From NCBI RefSeq assembly GCF_001375535.1, contig NZ_LN831197.1, positions 1,141,160-1,205,159 of the forward strand: a stretch of DNA of 64,000 bases. Reading direction: 5' to 3'. Of this stretch, positions 7,237 through 17,028 are shown piece by piece (within the stretch, counting starts at the first letter, position 1; every line of letters starts with the position of its first letter). The DNA comes from Bacillus niameyensis. GTDB lineage: Bacteria; Bacillota; Bacilli; Bacillales; Bacillaceae_C. Made by a program: the position numbers and the translations under genes. Under the pieces are notes generated by a model. That model saw nothing but the letters and a program-made list of their open reading frames with translations, was not told the DNA's origin and made no database searches.

Positions 7237-10011
7237 TTATTGATTCCTTTTGTTCTTAGCCTCCAACAACTTTTTCATCTGTTCCTGTCTATTTTTTTCC
7301 TTGTCACTTTCAGTTTCTTTTAATGTTGGTCTCTTAGGATCCAATTTAAGATTATTATTTTTGTTATGAACTACTTTTCCTTTCCTTCTCTTTTCTTCAG
7401 TATGCCTTTCCACTTTTTTTTGTAGATTTTCTACATTAAGCCCCTTACTCTGTTCTTTTGGCTGTTGCATATTAACACGCTTAAACAACCGATGTATCAT
7501 ATTCAGTCCAAATCTCCTAATTGCAATTTCTATAAAAAGGAATAAAAATGCAATGAAAACTAGCCATTGGACAATAGACTGGTGTTTCACAGACCTTTCA
7601 GGTAACGGGGAAAAAGCCATTTTTTCATTTTCTAATCCCTTCCCGCCTGTTAGGGCGACAGCTTCGTCCAAAAGAGAAAAGTTAGCTTCTTTATCTAAAA
7701 GTTCGTCTGAATAAGGAATAGTAAATCCAGTTTTATATAGTTTTTCTTCTCCATCTTCAGTCATTTGCTTAATCCTCAAAAAATATTCCCCCGGAACCTG
7801 CTCTATCGCTACTTCGTGTTTCCCAGGTGAAATCATTTTTGTACTCGCGTCCATTGCCTCTCCAGTTTGTGACACAATAGCTACTTCAATAGGGGCCATA
7901 TCACCATCAGAAGATGTTAATTGAATAATCGCTTGGCTATCGCGAATATTCACATGTACCGCAAAGGGTTCATCATTGAAAGTTGGTAAAGTTCTTGTTA
8001 TAAGATGATTCAAAAATAACGGCCACTTCTCCCATGTTGTCCAACTCCCCGCCCATTGAGCATCTAAACCTGAAGTAAAAGCTACCGTTCTTCCTAATCC
8101 GTACTGCCATTCAGCAAGTATAGGATCATCTTTTGTACTAGATAGAATAATTTGAGCAGTATCTTTCGGTGTAACAGCAATATAGGCATTCATTTCGGGA
8201 ACACCATTTTCAAATATTGAATTCCAATTTGGTTGATTATGGATAACAGGGTAAAAAGGGTCATCTACAATATAAGTTCGTGTAATCATCGCAGTTTCTC
8301 TCGAAAGTATACTTGGGATTGTTGAATCATCTATAACATCGTAAAATCTCCCCGAACCATTTTCAGCTAATGTTGAAAGTAGTCTTTTATCTGCATCTTG
8401 ACCAAGTGCAACGGTAGATAAAGTAATATTCGCGCTTTTCCCCTCTTCAATTAACCGTTGATAATCTTCAGTCGTTGCAGATTGTCCATCTGTTAGAAGT
8501 ATAATATGCTTACGTTGCAATTCTAGAGGAGTAAGTCTTTCATATGCCTTTTGAAGAGCAGTAAAAATTTCGGTCCCTCCACCAGATGTAACCGAGCGAA
8601 TTTGTCCGATTGCATCCTCTTTATCCTGCAGAGGCGCCGCCTCAATAATTTCCCATGGGCGATCATCAAACGCGATGAAACCGAGTGTATCTTTTTCTCT
8701 AAGTAATTCAACAGATCTTGCTGCTGCTTCTTTAGCAAGAAGTAATTTTTCTCCTTCCATACTACCTGATCGATCTAACACGATGATAAGACCAAGAGAA
8801 GGAATTTCTTCTTTTCCTTTTACTTCCATATAGACTGGCAATAGTTCTTCAATAGGTGTTTTAAAATATCCACCAAGACCATAGCTGTTATCTCCACCAG
8901 CCATAACGAATCCTGTACCGAATTCCTTTACCGCTTGTTCGATTAACGCCATTTTATTTTCACCGACATCAGTAGCCGAAATATTATTGAAAATAATGGA
9001 ATCATAATGCAAATAACCTGATAGTGCAGATGGAAGTTGTTTAGGAGTTATCGAATCTACAACTAATCCAGTAGATTTAAGCAAATCAAGATAATTAACT
9101 TCTGCTTCCTGTTGAACAACTAAAATTTTTGGTGTTCCTTTGACGTTAGAAATAGCAGATAAAGTATTATTTTCTGGAAAGGTATCATCCTCTGCTGCAA
9201 TGACTGCCTTATAAATGAAGAGCCCTGTTTCCTCGGCTTTATGCGTTAATGTATAGGAATTAGTCCCTTCTTTTACCTCTACTTTTTCTTGAAGCAATTC
9301 CTTATCATTTAAATAAATCCGGACATTCGCTTCTTTCGCATAATTACTCGTAATTTTCATTTTCATCTGCACGGTTTCGCCTTCATATAGTGCAGATGGA
9401 ACAGCAAATTCTGTAATCGCCATGTCTGTTCCTATATTTCCTTGAATCTTAACATAATCCAATACTATTCCTCGTTGTTTTAATAAATTCGCTGCCTCTA
9501 AAATGGAACCTGCCGTTTCATTTCCATCAGAAAAAAGAACAATTCTCCCATTCTGTCCTGATGGAAAAAGAGATTGTGCAAGTTGCAAACCATTTTCAAA
9601 ATTTGTGTCGTATCGGTCCACTCGAGTTGAAAATGTTTGGATGATGTCTGGATTATTAGAGAATGCTTGTTCAAGTGCAGCATCTTTGCCTAAAGCCAGA
9701 ATAGCAAATTGATCTTTTTCCTTTTTATGTTCCACACTCTTTTCGATCCAGCTTAATATTTCTTCATCTGTTCCTTTCATGCTCGCAGATGTATCTGCAA
9801 CAAAGACTATATGGTATTCATCGGTCTTCATTAAAATTTGGGGTACAGCCAAACTAATTATTAACAAACCGAAACTCGAACTTCTTAAAAATGCAATTAC
9901 TGTTTTTTCTGTTTTCGTAAAGACTTTTGCATGACGAACAAATAAATAAATAACAAGTGAGGCTGGTAACAACAGAAGCAACAGAATGGGATGTTTAAAC
10001 TCTAGACCCAC
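7237..10011 (-). CDS. Large membrane protein with two von Willebrand A domains
   Basis: 924 residues, last gene of the eight-gene operon. Two N-terminal membrane helices (about 6-25 and 38-60) are followed by a VWA domain with the metal-site motif DTSASM. An extracytoplasmic beta-rich stretch and a glutamine-amidotransferase-like segment (around VMAGGDNSYGLGGYF) follow, then a second VWA domain with DRSGSM. A final helix near residues 830-850 precedes a strongly basic, Lys/Glu-rich cytoplasmic tail. VWA domains mediate metal-dependent protein contacts, and with the MoxR ATPase and DUF58 protein upstream this resembles a Bat/MoxR-type envelope assembly module. The GTG at 10011 has an excellent GGGAGGTGA at six bases and overlaps the previous gene by 17 bp. 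Function is unknown beyond family. Confidence 0.85.
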   Translation of the reverse strand: MGLEFKHPILLLLLLPASLVIYLFVRHAKVFTKTEKTVIAFLRSSSFGLLIISLAVPQILMKTDEYHIVFVADTSASMKGTDEEILSWIEKSVEHKKEKDQFAILALGKDAALEQAFSNNPDIIQTFSTRVDRYDTNFENGLQLAQSLFPSGQNGRIVLFSDGNETAGSILEAANLLKQRGIVLDYVKIQGNIGTDMAITEFAVPSALYEGETVQMKMKITSNYAKEANVRIYLNDKELLQEKVEVKEGTNSYTLTHKAEETGLFIYKAVIAAEDDTFPENNTLSAISNVKGTPKILVVQQEAEVNYLDLLKSTGLVVDSITPKQLPSALSGYLHYDSIIFNNISATDVGENKMALIEQAVKEFGTGFVMAGGDNSYGLGGYFKTPIEELLPVYMEVKGKEEIPSLGLIIVLDRSGSMEGEKLLLAKEAAARSVELLREKDTLGFIAFDDRPWEIIEAAPLQDKEDAIGQIRSVTSGGGTEIFTALQKAYERLTPLELQRKHIILLTDGQSATTEDYQRLIEEGKSANITLSTVALGQDADKRLLSTLAENGSGRFYDVIDDSTIPSILSRETAMITRTYIVDDPFYPVIHNQPNWNSIFENGVPEMNAYIAVTPKDTAQIILSSTKDDPILAEWQYGLGRTVAFTSGLDAQWAGSWTTWEKWPLFLNHLITRTLPTFNDEPFAVHVNIRDSQAIIQLTSSDGDMAPIEVAIVSQTGEAMDASTKMISPGKHEVAIEQVPGEYFLRIKQMTEDGEEKLYKTGFTIPYSDELLDKEANFSLLDEAVALTGGKGLENEKMAFSPLPERSVKHQSIVQWLVFIAFLFLFIEIAIRRFGLNMIHRLFKRVNMQQPKEQSKGLNVENLQKKVERHTEEKRRKGKVVHNKNNNLKLDPKRPTLKETESDKEKNRQEQMKKLLEAKNKRNQ

Positions 10012-11779
10012 GTCGAGTCACCTCCCATTCGATAAACATGATCAGAATAGCCAGCAGAACAAACCAAAACCATATTTGTTCATATGGGCGTGTCGTCAAA
10101 TTCCCTAAGCTATCCTCATCTTCCGTTTCTTGATTCAGACTAAACGATGGTTCAGACAGAATTGTTTTTTCTCGTTCATCCAAATTGACTGCAAAATACT
10201 TTCTATCCGCACTTCTCATTAATTGATAAAGTCCTGGATGTTCCGGAGCAATAAAACTCTCCTCATTCAAATTATAAGATTGAACAAATTTTCCTTCTTC
10301 ATTAAAAACATTCCATTCTCCACTCTCTCCATTCGCATTCATCCAGCGCTCTTCTCCCGGCTGAAAAAAATCAATAAAAGTATCTTGAGAAGTTAGCCAC
10401 TCTGCAGAATGATATAAAAAGATTGGAAAACTTGGGTGGAGCGGCCAATCTGAATCTTCTAATGAAAAATGAATGACTATAGCTGGTAAACCGTCAATTG
10501 TCCCTTTTTGAATAAGTCGTAAACTACCACTTTTAGCTATAACCGGTATGGAAAATGTATCAGAAGAATTGGCGGATTCAATGTAAGCTTTTTCGATATC
10601 AACATATTGAAATAACGGATCATTTGTTGTTTCAACTTTTTCTTGTAATTTTACAGAATCTCCTGTTTCAGGAGTAATTGCCAGCACAGGACGTTTTGGC
10701 CAATTTTGAACAGCTAGATTTTCAGTGACAACTATTCCATCTTGTATGTCTTGTTCATCGGGGGTTCCTTTCAATTGAATAACTTCATAACCAATATTTT
10801 CGAGTCCTCTAATGATAAATGGACTAACCTCACCTAGGGCATAAACTTTGAGCATTTTTAACTTGTGGATAGCAATTAATTCATTATCAACTTTATAATC
10901 ATCATCGACTAAGATTCTCGCCTTATAGTACTCGCGTGAAGGAAGACTTTCAATATTCATAAACTTTTGTTGAGCTGGATCTATCGTTATTTCTTGCTCA
11001 TAAAAAAGTTGATCTTCAGTTTGTACTTGTAATTTTACAGTTGCCGGTTCATCACTTTGATTTTCGATTACAGCGACAGCCCTAGTTTCATCATTAAAAA
11101 TTCCCGTCCCAAAAGATTTTAAGGAAATATTGCTCCCCTTATTTCCATTATTAATAACTGTAATCGGAGAATTTTCTGGAAGATCGTGAATATCCGCTTC
11201 AATTACAGAATCAGAAAAAACAAAAAAGCTAGCGTCCTCTTGACTTGCTAACGATGCTGCAAGTCGTATCGCTTTTTTTACATCGCTATATTCATAGGAA
11301 ATATTTAGGTCTTTAATGGACTGTTTAATCAAACTGATGTCCTTTTCTTTATTTATAACTAATTTCGGTTCTGAACCAGCGGTAATTAATGTAATTTCTT
11401 GTCCATCCACTTGTTCTAAATATGAATCCATTTGGGCTTTCGCTTCAGAAAATCTAGTATTTCCATTATGTATAGCCGCCATTGAAGCAGATGTATCAAT
11501 AATCATAAAAATATGCTCTCCCGCAATTCCCTTCACCATAAAATAAGGACGTACAAGAGCAAACATTAATAATATCAAAATTAATAGTTGAAGAAATAAC
11601 AACAAATTTCTTTGAAGTTTATTCAACCAAGGAGAAGCTTGCCATTCATTCATTACTTGTTCCCAAAGAAATGTGGAGGGAATCACGATAGATTCATATT
11701 GTTTTCGAAACATATAAAAAACTAGAACAGCAGCTACGAATATAAATAAGGAAAAAAATGCAGGGTTCAGAAAAGCCAT
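9995..11779 (-). CDS. BatA-type membrane protein with VWA domain
   Basis: 594 residues. The N-terminus (MAFLNPAFFSLFIFVAAVL) is typical of the aerotolerance-regulator BatA N-terminal domain: two helices (about 5-23 and 55-78), then a VWA domain whose metal site reads DTSASM. A long region of predicted beta folds follows, with a C-terminal helix near 565-585. In Bacteroides and Leptospira, Bat proteins were linked to aerotolerance or stress; in Firmicutes the role is not established. It starts nine bases after the DUF58 stop with GAGGTGA ahead of the ATG, and its 3' end overlaps the next gene. Confidence 0.85.
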   Translation of the reverse strand: MAFLNPAFFSLFIFVAAVLVFYMFRKQYESIVIPSTFLWEQVMNEWQASPWLNKLQRNLLLFLQLLILILLMFALVRPYFMVKGIAGEHIFMIIDTSASMAAIHNGNTRFSEAKAQMDSYLEQVDGQEITLITAGSEPKLVINKEKDISLIKQSIKDLNISYEYSDVKKAIRLAASLASQEDASFFVFSDSVIEADIHDLPENSPITVINNGNKGSNISLKSFGTGIFNDETRAVAVIENQSDEPATVKLQVQTEDQLFYEQEITIDPAQQKFMNIESLPSREYYKARILVDDDYKVDNELIAIHKLKMLKVYALGEVSPFIIRGLENIGYEVIQLKGTPDEQDIQDGIVVTENLAVQNWPKRPVLAITPETGDSVKLQEKVETTNDPLFQYVDIEKAYIESANSSDTFSIPVIAKSGSLRLIQKGTIDGLPAIVIHFSLEDSDWPLHPSFPIFLYHSAEWLTSQDTFIDFFQPGEERWMNANGESGEWNVFNEEGKFVQSYNLNEESFIAPEHPGLYQLMRSADRKYFAVNLDEREKTILSEPSFSLNQETEDEDSLGNLTTRPYEQIWFWFVLLAILIMFIEWEVTRRGSRV

Positions 11780-11788
11780 ATTGTCACC

Positions 11789-12655
11789 TCATTGCAAAAT
11801 ACCGTACGAAACAAAGTCTTTTAATATAATCCCTTCAACTGGTAGGTCATCTTTAACTAATACATACAATCCACCTACACGGGTACATGCTTTTTCTAAT
11901 TCTGCATTATGTTTGATTAACCTTTGCTGGTAGGCTAGAAGTAGTTTGGGATCCAAACTAATATTAATTTCTAAGTCCTGTTCACTATCAACTAATTTTG
12001 CATCACCTTTAAATGATGGAGATAATTCTTCATTACTAAGAACCTGAATAAAATAAATTTGAGTTTTCATAAACGCAATTTTGCGAAGCACTTGTTCAAA
12101 AGTTGATGGGCTTTCCATTCCATCTGTAATAATAATGGTTACTTGCCTGCCCTTTTGAATACTCTTATCTAGTTCGTTAACAAAGGACGTCGTCTTATCA
12201 GTGACTGATAAGTTCATAATTTCATATACGACTGATTTAGAATAATTGCTTCCTTTCCTTTCGGCTCCCCGTAGAGGACTAGAAGAAATCGGGTTAAACA
12301 CTAGTCGATCTTCATTTTCCAAACAAACAAAACTAAATGAAGCAGCTATTTCTTTCGCAAGCTTCCACTTCGAGGCAGATGCTCTCATAGATGATGTACA
12401 ATCTAGATAAATGGCTACTTTTATTTCCTGCTCATCTAAATGTCTTTTTATATAGTGCCGTTTCGTTCTACTATATACATTCCAATCAATTTGTCTTATA
12501 TCATCACCAGGTTGATACGTTCTAAAATCAGAAAATTCGAGTGAAGATCCAAACCGATAAGAACGACGAATGCCTTTATGGGTTCCAGTCCTCTTTAGCT
12601 CCGACTTAATTCGTAATTTTCTAAGTCTAGATAAAAACTCATGTTTTAAGCTCAT
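11789..12655 (-). CDS. DUF58 family protein (VWA-like)
   Basis: 288 residues, cytoplasmic. It carries the DUF58 core, with the segment RRSYRFGSSLEFSDFRTYQ followed by DDIRQIDWNVYSRT, and a VWA-like fold with the metal-site motif DCTSSM. DUF58 proteins are nearly always paired with a MoxR ATPase and are thought to be its adaptor or client-binding partner. The ATG overlaps the moxR stop in an ATGA arrangement, so translation is coupled to the ATPase gene. Shorter than many DUF58 proteins, which often carry N-terminal membrane helices that this one lacks. Confidence 0.9.
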   Translation of the reverse strand: MSLKHEFLSRLRKLRIKSELKRTGTHKGIRRSYRFGSSLEFSDFRTYQPGDDIRQIDWNVYSRTKRHYIKRHLDEQEIKVAIYLDCTSSMRASASKWKLAKEIAASFSFVCLENEDRLVFNPISSSPLRGAERKGSNYSKSVVYEIMNLSVTDKTTSFVNELDKSIQKGRQVTIIITDGMESPSTFEQVLRKIAFMKTQIYFIQVLSNEELSPSFKGDAKLVDSEQDLEINISLDPKLLLAYQQRLIKHNAELEKACTRVGGLYVLVKDDLPVEGIILKDFVSYGILQ

Positions 12656-13653
12656 TTAGCGACACCTTTAGTTTGAATCTTTTCGATGGTTTCCTCAATC
12701 AGTTGATCAGTTGATATCCCCATTGCTTCTCCTTCAAAATTCAATAATAACCGATGGCGGAGTGCTGGTTTAGCCACTGTTTTCAGATCACCGATTGAAA
12801 CATGAAAGCGCCCCGAAATAAGCGCTCGTGTTTTTGCGAGAGCGATTATACTTTGAAGACCGCGCGGACCACACCCATATTGCACATATTTTTTTACGGA
12901 TTCAGGGGAATCAGGATCTGTAGGTTGTGTAGCAGATGCAACTTGAACTGCCATTTCTAATATTTCTTCAGAAATAATAATTTGCTTAACGAGTAATTGT
13001 ATATTTATAACGTCTTGAATAGTCATGACTTTTTCTAATACAGGTTGCTCTATTCCCGTTGTGCGGAGGATAATTTCCTTTAGATCACGTTTATTTGGAT
13101 ATGAAACTAGTATTTTGGACGTAAACCGATCTAATTGGGCCTCAGGCAGTGGATAAGTCCCTTCCATTTCAATAGGATTTTGCGTTGCAAGGACAAAAAA
13201 AGGATCTGACATTTTTTTTGTATCTCCCATAATTGTGACTGTCTTTTCACCCATTGCTTCTAGTAATGCACTTTGAGTTTTTGGAGTAGCACGGTTAATT
13301 TCATCAGCTAAAACAATATTTGAAAATAGTGGGCCTTTATAAAATTCAAATATTTGTTTACCAGCATCATCAGGCTGAATCATCATCGTACCTGTTATAT
13401 CAGATGGCATTAAATCAGGTGTGAACTGGATACGTGAAAAACTCAAATCAAGGACTTGGGATATCGTACGAACGAGCATCGTTTTTCCAAGTCCAGGTAA
13501 CCCTTCAAGCAAGGCATGCCCTCCAGAGAAAATTGTCCAGAGCATTTGATCAATTACATTTTCCTGCCCAACAATAAAACTTTGTATTTCCTGTTTAGCA
13601 TCTCTTAATTTAATTGTTGCTTGTTCAAAATCACTTTCATGGACATTTTCCAT
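12652..13653 (-). CDS. MoxR family AAA+ ATPase
   Basis: About 333 residues. Walker A is GLPGLGKT, Walker B LADEINRA, and sensor/arginine-finger segments (LATQNPIEMEGTYPLPEAQL, DRF) match the MoxR group of AAA+ chaperones, which act with VWA-domain proteins to mature or insert cofactors and assemble complexes. The GTG at 13665 overlaps the stop of the previous gene, but GAGGAGTGA covers that codon; the ATG at 13653 lies at suitable distance from it and is preferred. Four genes for VWA or membrane partners surround it in one operon. Confidence 0.92.
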   Translation of the reverse strand: MENVHESDFEQATIKLRDAKQEIQSFIVGQENVIDQMLWTIFSGGHALLEGLPGLGKTMLVRTISQVLDLSFSRIQFTPDLMPSDITGTMMIQPDDAGKQIFEFYKGPLFSNIVLADEINRATPKTQSALLEAMGEKTVTIMGDTKKMSDPFFVLATQNPIEMEGTYPLPEAQLDRFTSKILVSYPNKRDLKEIILRTTGIEQPVLEKVMTIQDVINIQLLVKQIIISEEILEMAVQVASATQPTDPDSPESVKKYVQYGCGPRGLQSIIALAKTRALISGRFHVSIGDLKTVAKPALRHRLLLNFEGEAMGISTDQLIEETIEKIQTKGVAK

Positions 13654-13661
13654 TAAATTGG

Positions 13662-15254
13662 TCACTCCTCAGGCGGCTTTATCTTTGAAAAATAGTTTTT
13701 TACAACTGTTTCTAACTCTTTCGGAAGCTGTGTCCGCTCTGTACTTTGGCGAGCAGCTTCTTCATATTGTTTATACACTTCCTCATATGGTCGGATGGAC
13801 CCTTTTAATACTGGTCCGTTACCTTCTCGTTGCTCTTGAGGACTGCCATCTCCTGTAACTTCCCCCTGATCTACCTCGATATTGACTTTGCCATCGATTG
13901 TTTCTGGAATTGTTAGCTCTCTTGATCCCGACCCAAGACCTGCGCCTTGGCCCTGACTTTGACCTTGACCTTGACCTTGACCCTGACCTTGGCCCTGACC
14001 TTGGCCTTGACCCTGGCCCTGACCTTGGCCTTGACCCTGGCCCTGACCTTGGCCTTGACTTTGACCTTGACCCTGGCCCTGACCTTGGCCTTGGCCTTGA
14101 CCTTGGGCATTATCCCCGGGTGTGGATGAACTTGTTCCAGGATTGTCAGAACTTACTGGCGGTTGTTGCCCACTTTGAGATGGCTGGTCTCCTTCACTAG
14201 GTATTTGCGCTAAATTAGTAGTAGGATTCATTTGATTAGCAAGCATATTTTCATATAGATCACGAACTTGCTGATCTATAATTTTTTGAGCTATTTCAAC
14301 TTGGTTAGCCATATCTACATTTTCACTAGCTGTTCTAAGTTTTTCTGCTAACTCAGCCACAGTGTTTTCGGAAAATTCCTTCTCATCATTTAAATGGGCA
14401 AGCATTTCTTTTTGTTCATCAGTTAATGAATTTTTCTTTAAATCTGCAAGTTCTTTATTGAGTTGAGCTAGATCATTCTGCTGTAGTGCTTGAGCAAGTC
14501 CCGTTAAATCGACAGATTGCAATAGATTTTGTGTATTGTTAAGTAGCGACAGTTGTTCTTTCGCTTCAACCTTTTTTAATTCAAGTTCTTCTCTTTGTTT
14601 GATTAGTTGTTGAAGAACATCATCTGCTTTTTTTGAAGTTTGCAATTTTTCAACAGTTGCAGCTAGTTCATTTTTAGTAACTGGTTCTGTTTGTTCCTTT
14701 TCTGCCTTTTTTAAGTTTTTTTCAATTTCTTGAATTAACTTTAATTCATGTTTTTTCAGTTTTGCTGCTTCCATATGCTCGCTCGGAAATATAATCATTA
14801 GTATGGAGGAAACTGATAGCAATAGCGCAATAAAGATCGGCAATGGATAAATGTATTTTTTCTTCCTTTGTAAAACGCTTTGTTCCGTTGTTTTCATGTG
14901 TGCAATGGCATCTTTTCTTTGCCATTCATAAACTTCTTCAGAATATTGAATGAACGATAAAGCTGTTGCTGTCCGATCTTCCCCAGTATATAAATCATAA
15001 ACACACGCTGCATCATAGTCGGTGGGGAACTTCTTCCTAGCCAAATATAAGTACCAACAAAGAACGATACATATACCGATGATTGTATAGCTAATCAAAT
15101 GAACAACAATGAAAAAACGTGAAAAGAGCAGCAGTATAAACAGAAGGCATGACGATAACATAAAAAGTTGTTGAAATTGCTTAACTGAGTATTCCAATCG
15201 TAATTGTGATCGTACTTTATAAAGCAGTTGAAAAAATAATTGCTTTGAATCCAT
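13662..15254 (-). CDS. Membrane-anchored coiled-coil protein with a Gly-Gln repeat tract
   Basis: 530 residues. Two adjacent hydrophobic helices (about 30-72), a third helix near 135-157, a long charged helical and probable coiled-coil region (about 160-345), a Ser/Pro/Gln-rich linker, then 27 consecutive dipeptide units, mostly Gly-Gln, at about residues 384-437. The tail ends in a conserved-looking segment containing RPYEEVYKQYEEAA. Similar proteins lie beside MoxR/DUF58 operons, where the tail is followed by the ATPase gene. I do not recognise a named function. The ATG at 15254 follows AGGGTGA and lies 17 bp after the permease stop. The coiled coil suggests a scaffold linking the exporter to the MoxR/VWA proteins, but this is inference. 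Confidence 0.8.
   Translation of the reverse strand: MDSKQLFFQLLYKVRSQLRLEYSVKQFQQLFMLSSCLLFILLLFSRFFIVVHLISYTIIGICIVLCWYLYLARKKFPTDYDAACVYDLYTGEDRTATALSFIQYSEEVYEWQRKDAIAHMKTTEQSVLQRKKKYIYPLPIFIALLLSVSSILMIIFPSEHMEAAKLKKHELKLIQEIEKNLKKAEKEQTEPVTKNELAATVEKLQTSKKADDVLQQLIKQREELELKKVEAKEQLSLLNNTQNLLQSVDLTGLAQALQQNDLAQLNKELADLKKNSLTDEQKEMLAHLNDEKEFSENTVAELAEKLRTASENVDMANQVEIAQKIIDQQVRDLYENMLANQMNPTTNLAQIPSEGDQPSQSGQQPPVSSDNPGTSSSTPGDNAQGQGQGQGQGQGQGQSQGQGQGQGQGQGQGQGQGQGQGQGQGQGQGQGQSQGQGAGLGSGSRELTIPETIDGKVNIEVDQGEVTGDGSPQEQREGNGPVLKGSIRPYEEVYKQYEEAARQSTERTQLPKELETVVKNYFSKIKPPEE
13945..14106 (-). repeat. In-frame hexanucleotide tract encoding 27 dipeptide units, mostly Gly-Gln
   Basis: 27 tandem hexamers, variants of CCTTGA/CCTTGG/CCCTGA/CCCTGG on the plus strand. 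A four-hexamer (24-bp) higher-order unit occurs at 14005-14028, 14029-14052 and 14065-14088. Two hexamers read CTTTGA and change Gly to Ser. Changes of copy number keep the frame, so the tract can vary in length without disrupting the protein. Confidence 0.95.
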
Positions 15255-15271
15255 TGCCTGTCACCCTTTTA

Positions 15272-16099
15272 TTAGCGCATTTTAGGTCTAAGCCTTTTAA
15301 TACTAATTAATAACGCAACTATCGCTAGCATTGAATAAACGATGAAATAACTCCAAATGAACGGAAAACTAACACCTGTTTGAGTTGTGATAAATTCATT
15401 CATATCAGGTTCAAATAAAACAGTGAACGCCATAACTGGATTAAAAATAGCAAATATATAGGGGAAAAACACAGCGGCATTTTGAGACATTGTATAACCC
15501 GTTGTGATCATGTATAAAAAAGCTGTTCCTCCTGTTAAAAATAAACTAATCCCATAGGTGGAAATCATTGCTACAATTGTTCTTCTAATCATCGTAGAAA
15601 AGAAGACACCAAAACTGCCAAACACAAAAATGGAGAATAAATAAAACCCAAATATTTTTACTAAAGTAATCGGAGAGACACCTCCGAAAAGAAAAACAAT
15701 CGAATAAAAAGGTAAACTAGCAATAATCATTAACAACAAATATGATATCGATGATGTTAATTTGCTTAATATAATGCTTGTAGAACTTTGTACCGTTGTA
15801 AGTAGAATATTCAATGTTTGTTTTTCCCGTTCTCCACTGATAACTCCAGCTGTTAAGCCTGGAGTTATAAATAATACTAGTCCTAGTTGAATATAGGCTA
15901 GAATCATAAACATGAGTCGACTCTCTTCAGGTCTTACAAATTGCGATCCGCCATTTATTAATCTACTCATTAGAATATAGCCGATAACGACAATTCCGAT
16001 GGCAACCAAATATGAAGATAATCCAAGAAAGGTACGAAAAGAGCGGAATCTCAGCTTGAATTCTTTATTTAATACAGGATTTATTAAAAATTGTTTCAT
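15272..16099 (-). CDS. ABC-2 type transporter permease
   Basis: 275 residues with six hydrophobic helices and the ABC-2 family pattern VISGEREKQTLNILLTT between helices 2 and 3, the segment that typically contacts the ATPase. It starts four bases inside the end of the ATPase gene, so the two are translationally coupled. With the ATPase it forms a simple exporter of the GldA/GldF or NosF/NosY sort. Substrate unknown. Confidence 0.88.
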   Translation of the reverse strand: MKQFLINPVLNKEFKLRFRSFRTFLGLSSYLVAIGIVVIGYILMSRLINGGSQFVRPEESRLMFMILAYIQLGLVLFITPGLTAGVISGEREKQTLNILLTTVQSSTSIILSKLTSSISYLLLMIIASLPFYSIVFLFGGVSPITLVKIFGFYLFSIFVFGSFGVFFSTMIRRTIVAMISTYGISLFLTGGTAFLYMITTGYTMSQNAAVFFPYIFAIFNPVMAFTVLFEPDMNEFITTQTGVSFPFIWSYFIVYSMLAIVALLISIKRLRPKMR

Positions 16100-17028
16100 A
16101 ATAGATCCACTCCTTTCGTAATTTCCATAAACACGTCTTCCAAATTAGATTCCAATTGTTTAAAACTAACAATGGGTAAATCTGCTAAGATTGCTTTTTT
16201 TAGAAGTTGAATCTGATCTTCGTCAGTTCCAGTATAATGGAATTGAAGTAGGTTATTTTCGAGATTGACAGTTTTCGAAACCGCTGGATCATCTTCAAAA
16301 AAGGCTGTCGCTTTATCTAGTTGTTCACTTAATTTTACAATAATGACCTTTTCAGCTTGCAGTTGTTGTTGGATATCTGAAACAGTTCCATGTGCTACTA
16401 ATTTCCCTTGATTAATCACTCCAATTTGATCGCACATTTCCGATAGCTCAGGTAAAATGTGTGAGGAAATTAAAATCGTTTTCCCCATATTTTTCAGTTC
16501 TTTCAGTATTTCTCGCATTTCAATCCGGGCTCGAGGATCCAAACCAGACGCAGGTTCGTCAAGAATAAGTACTTCAGGATCATGGATAAGTGATCTGGCT
16601 AGACAGAGTCTCTGTTTCATCCCCCGAGATAAGACATCCACATAGGCGTCCACTTTTCCTGTTAAATTCACCAATTCAAGGAGCTGTTTAATTAATTCTT
16701 TTCGTTCACGAGAAGGAATTCCATAACTCGCTCCGTAAAAATCTAAATATTCATTTACTCGCAATTGATCATAGACACCGAAGAAATCAGGCATATAACC
16801 TATAAATCCCCTTACCTTCTTAGGGTCTGTTGTAACACTGGCCCCGTTAACAAAGGCTGTGCCAGATGTTGGAGCAAGTAAAGTTGCTAAAATCGAAAAA
16901 AATGTTGATTTTCCAGCACCATTATGACCAACAACTCCAAATACACATCCTTTATCAATTTGGATCGTTAAAGAATCCAAAGCTGTGAACGAGCCATATC
17001 TTTTCGTTAATTCATTAATTTCAATCAT
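16096..17028 (-). CDS. ABC transporter ATP-binding protein
   Basis: 310 residues. Walker A GHNGAGKS, signature LSRGMKQR and Walker B VLILDEPASGLDP are intact. The C-terminal extension after about residue 220 is typical of the DrrA/GldA-like ATPases that work with ABC-2 permeases. Its ATG overlaps the stop of the 787-residue protein gene upstream, and its 3' end overlaps the permease gene, making a tightly coupled trio. Likely drives an exporter that serves the extracytoplasmic or VWA proteins of the operon; this is inferred from context only. Confidence 0.92.
   Translation of the reverse strand: MIEINELTKRYGSFTALDSLTIQIDKGCVFGVVGHNGAGKSTFFSILATLLAPTSGTAFVNGASVTTDPKKVRGFIGYMPDFFGVYDQLRVNEYLDFYGASYGIPSRERKELIKQLLELVNLTGKVDAYVDVLSRGMKQRLCLARSLIHDPEVLILDEPASGLDPRARIEMREILKELKNMGKTILISSHILPELSEMCDQIGVINQGKLVAHGTVSDIQQQLQAEKVIIVKLSEQLDKATAFFEDDPAVSKTVNLENNLLQFHYTGTDEDQIQLLKKAILADLPIVSFKQLESNLEDVFMEITKGVDLL

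Noticed and set aside
13945-14106. Possible CRISPR-like repeat array
   Set aside because: The units are 6 bp and contiguous, without unique spacers, and lie inside a coding frame.
13898-14200. Plus-strand and alternative-frame open frames with Leu-Thr or Asp-Leu repeats
   Set aside because: They exist only because the hexamer tract contains no stop codon in any frame. No ribosome site or homology supports them.
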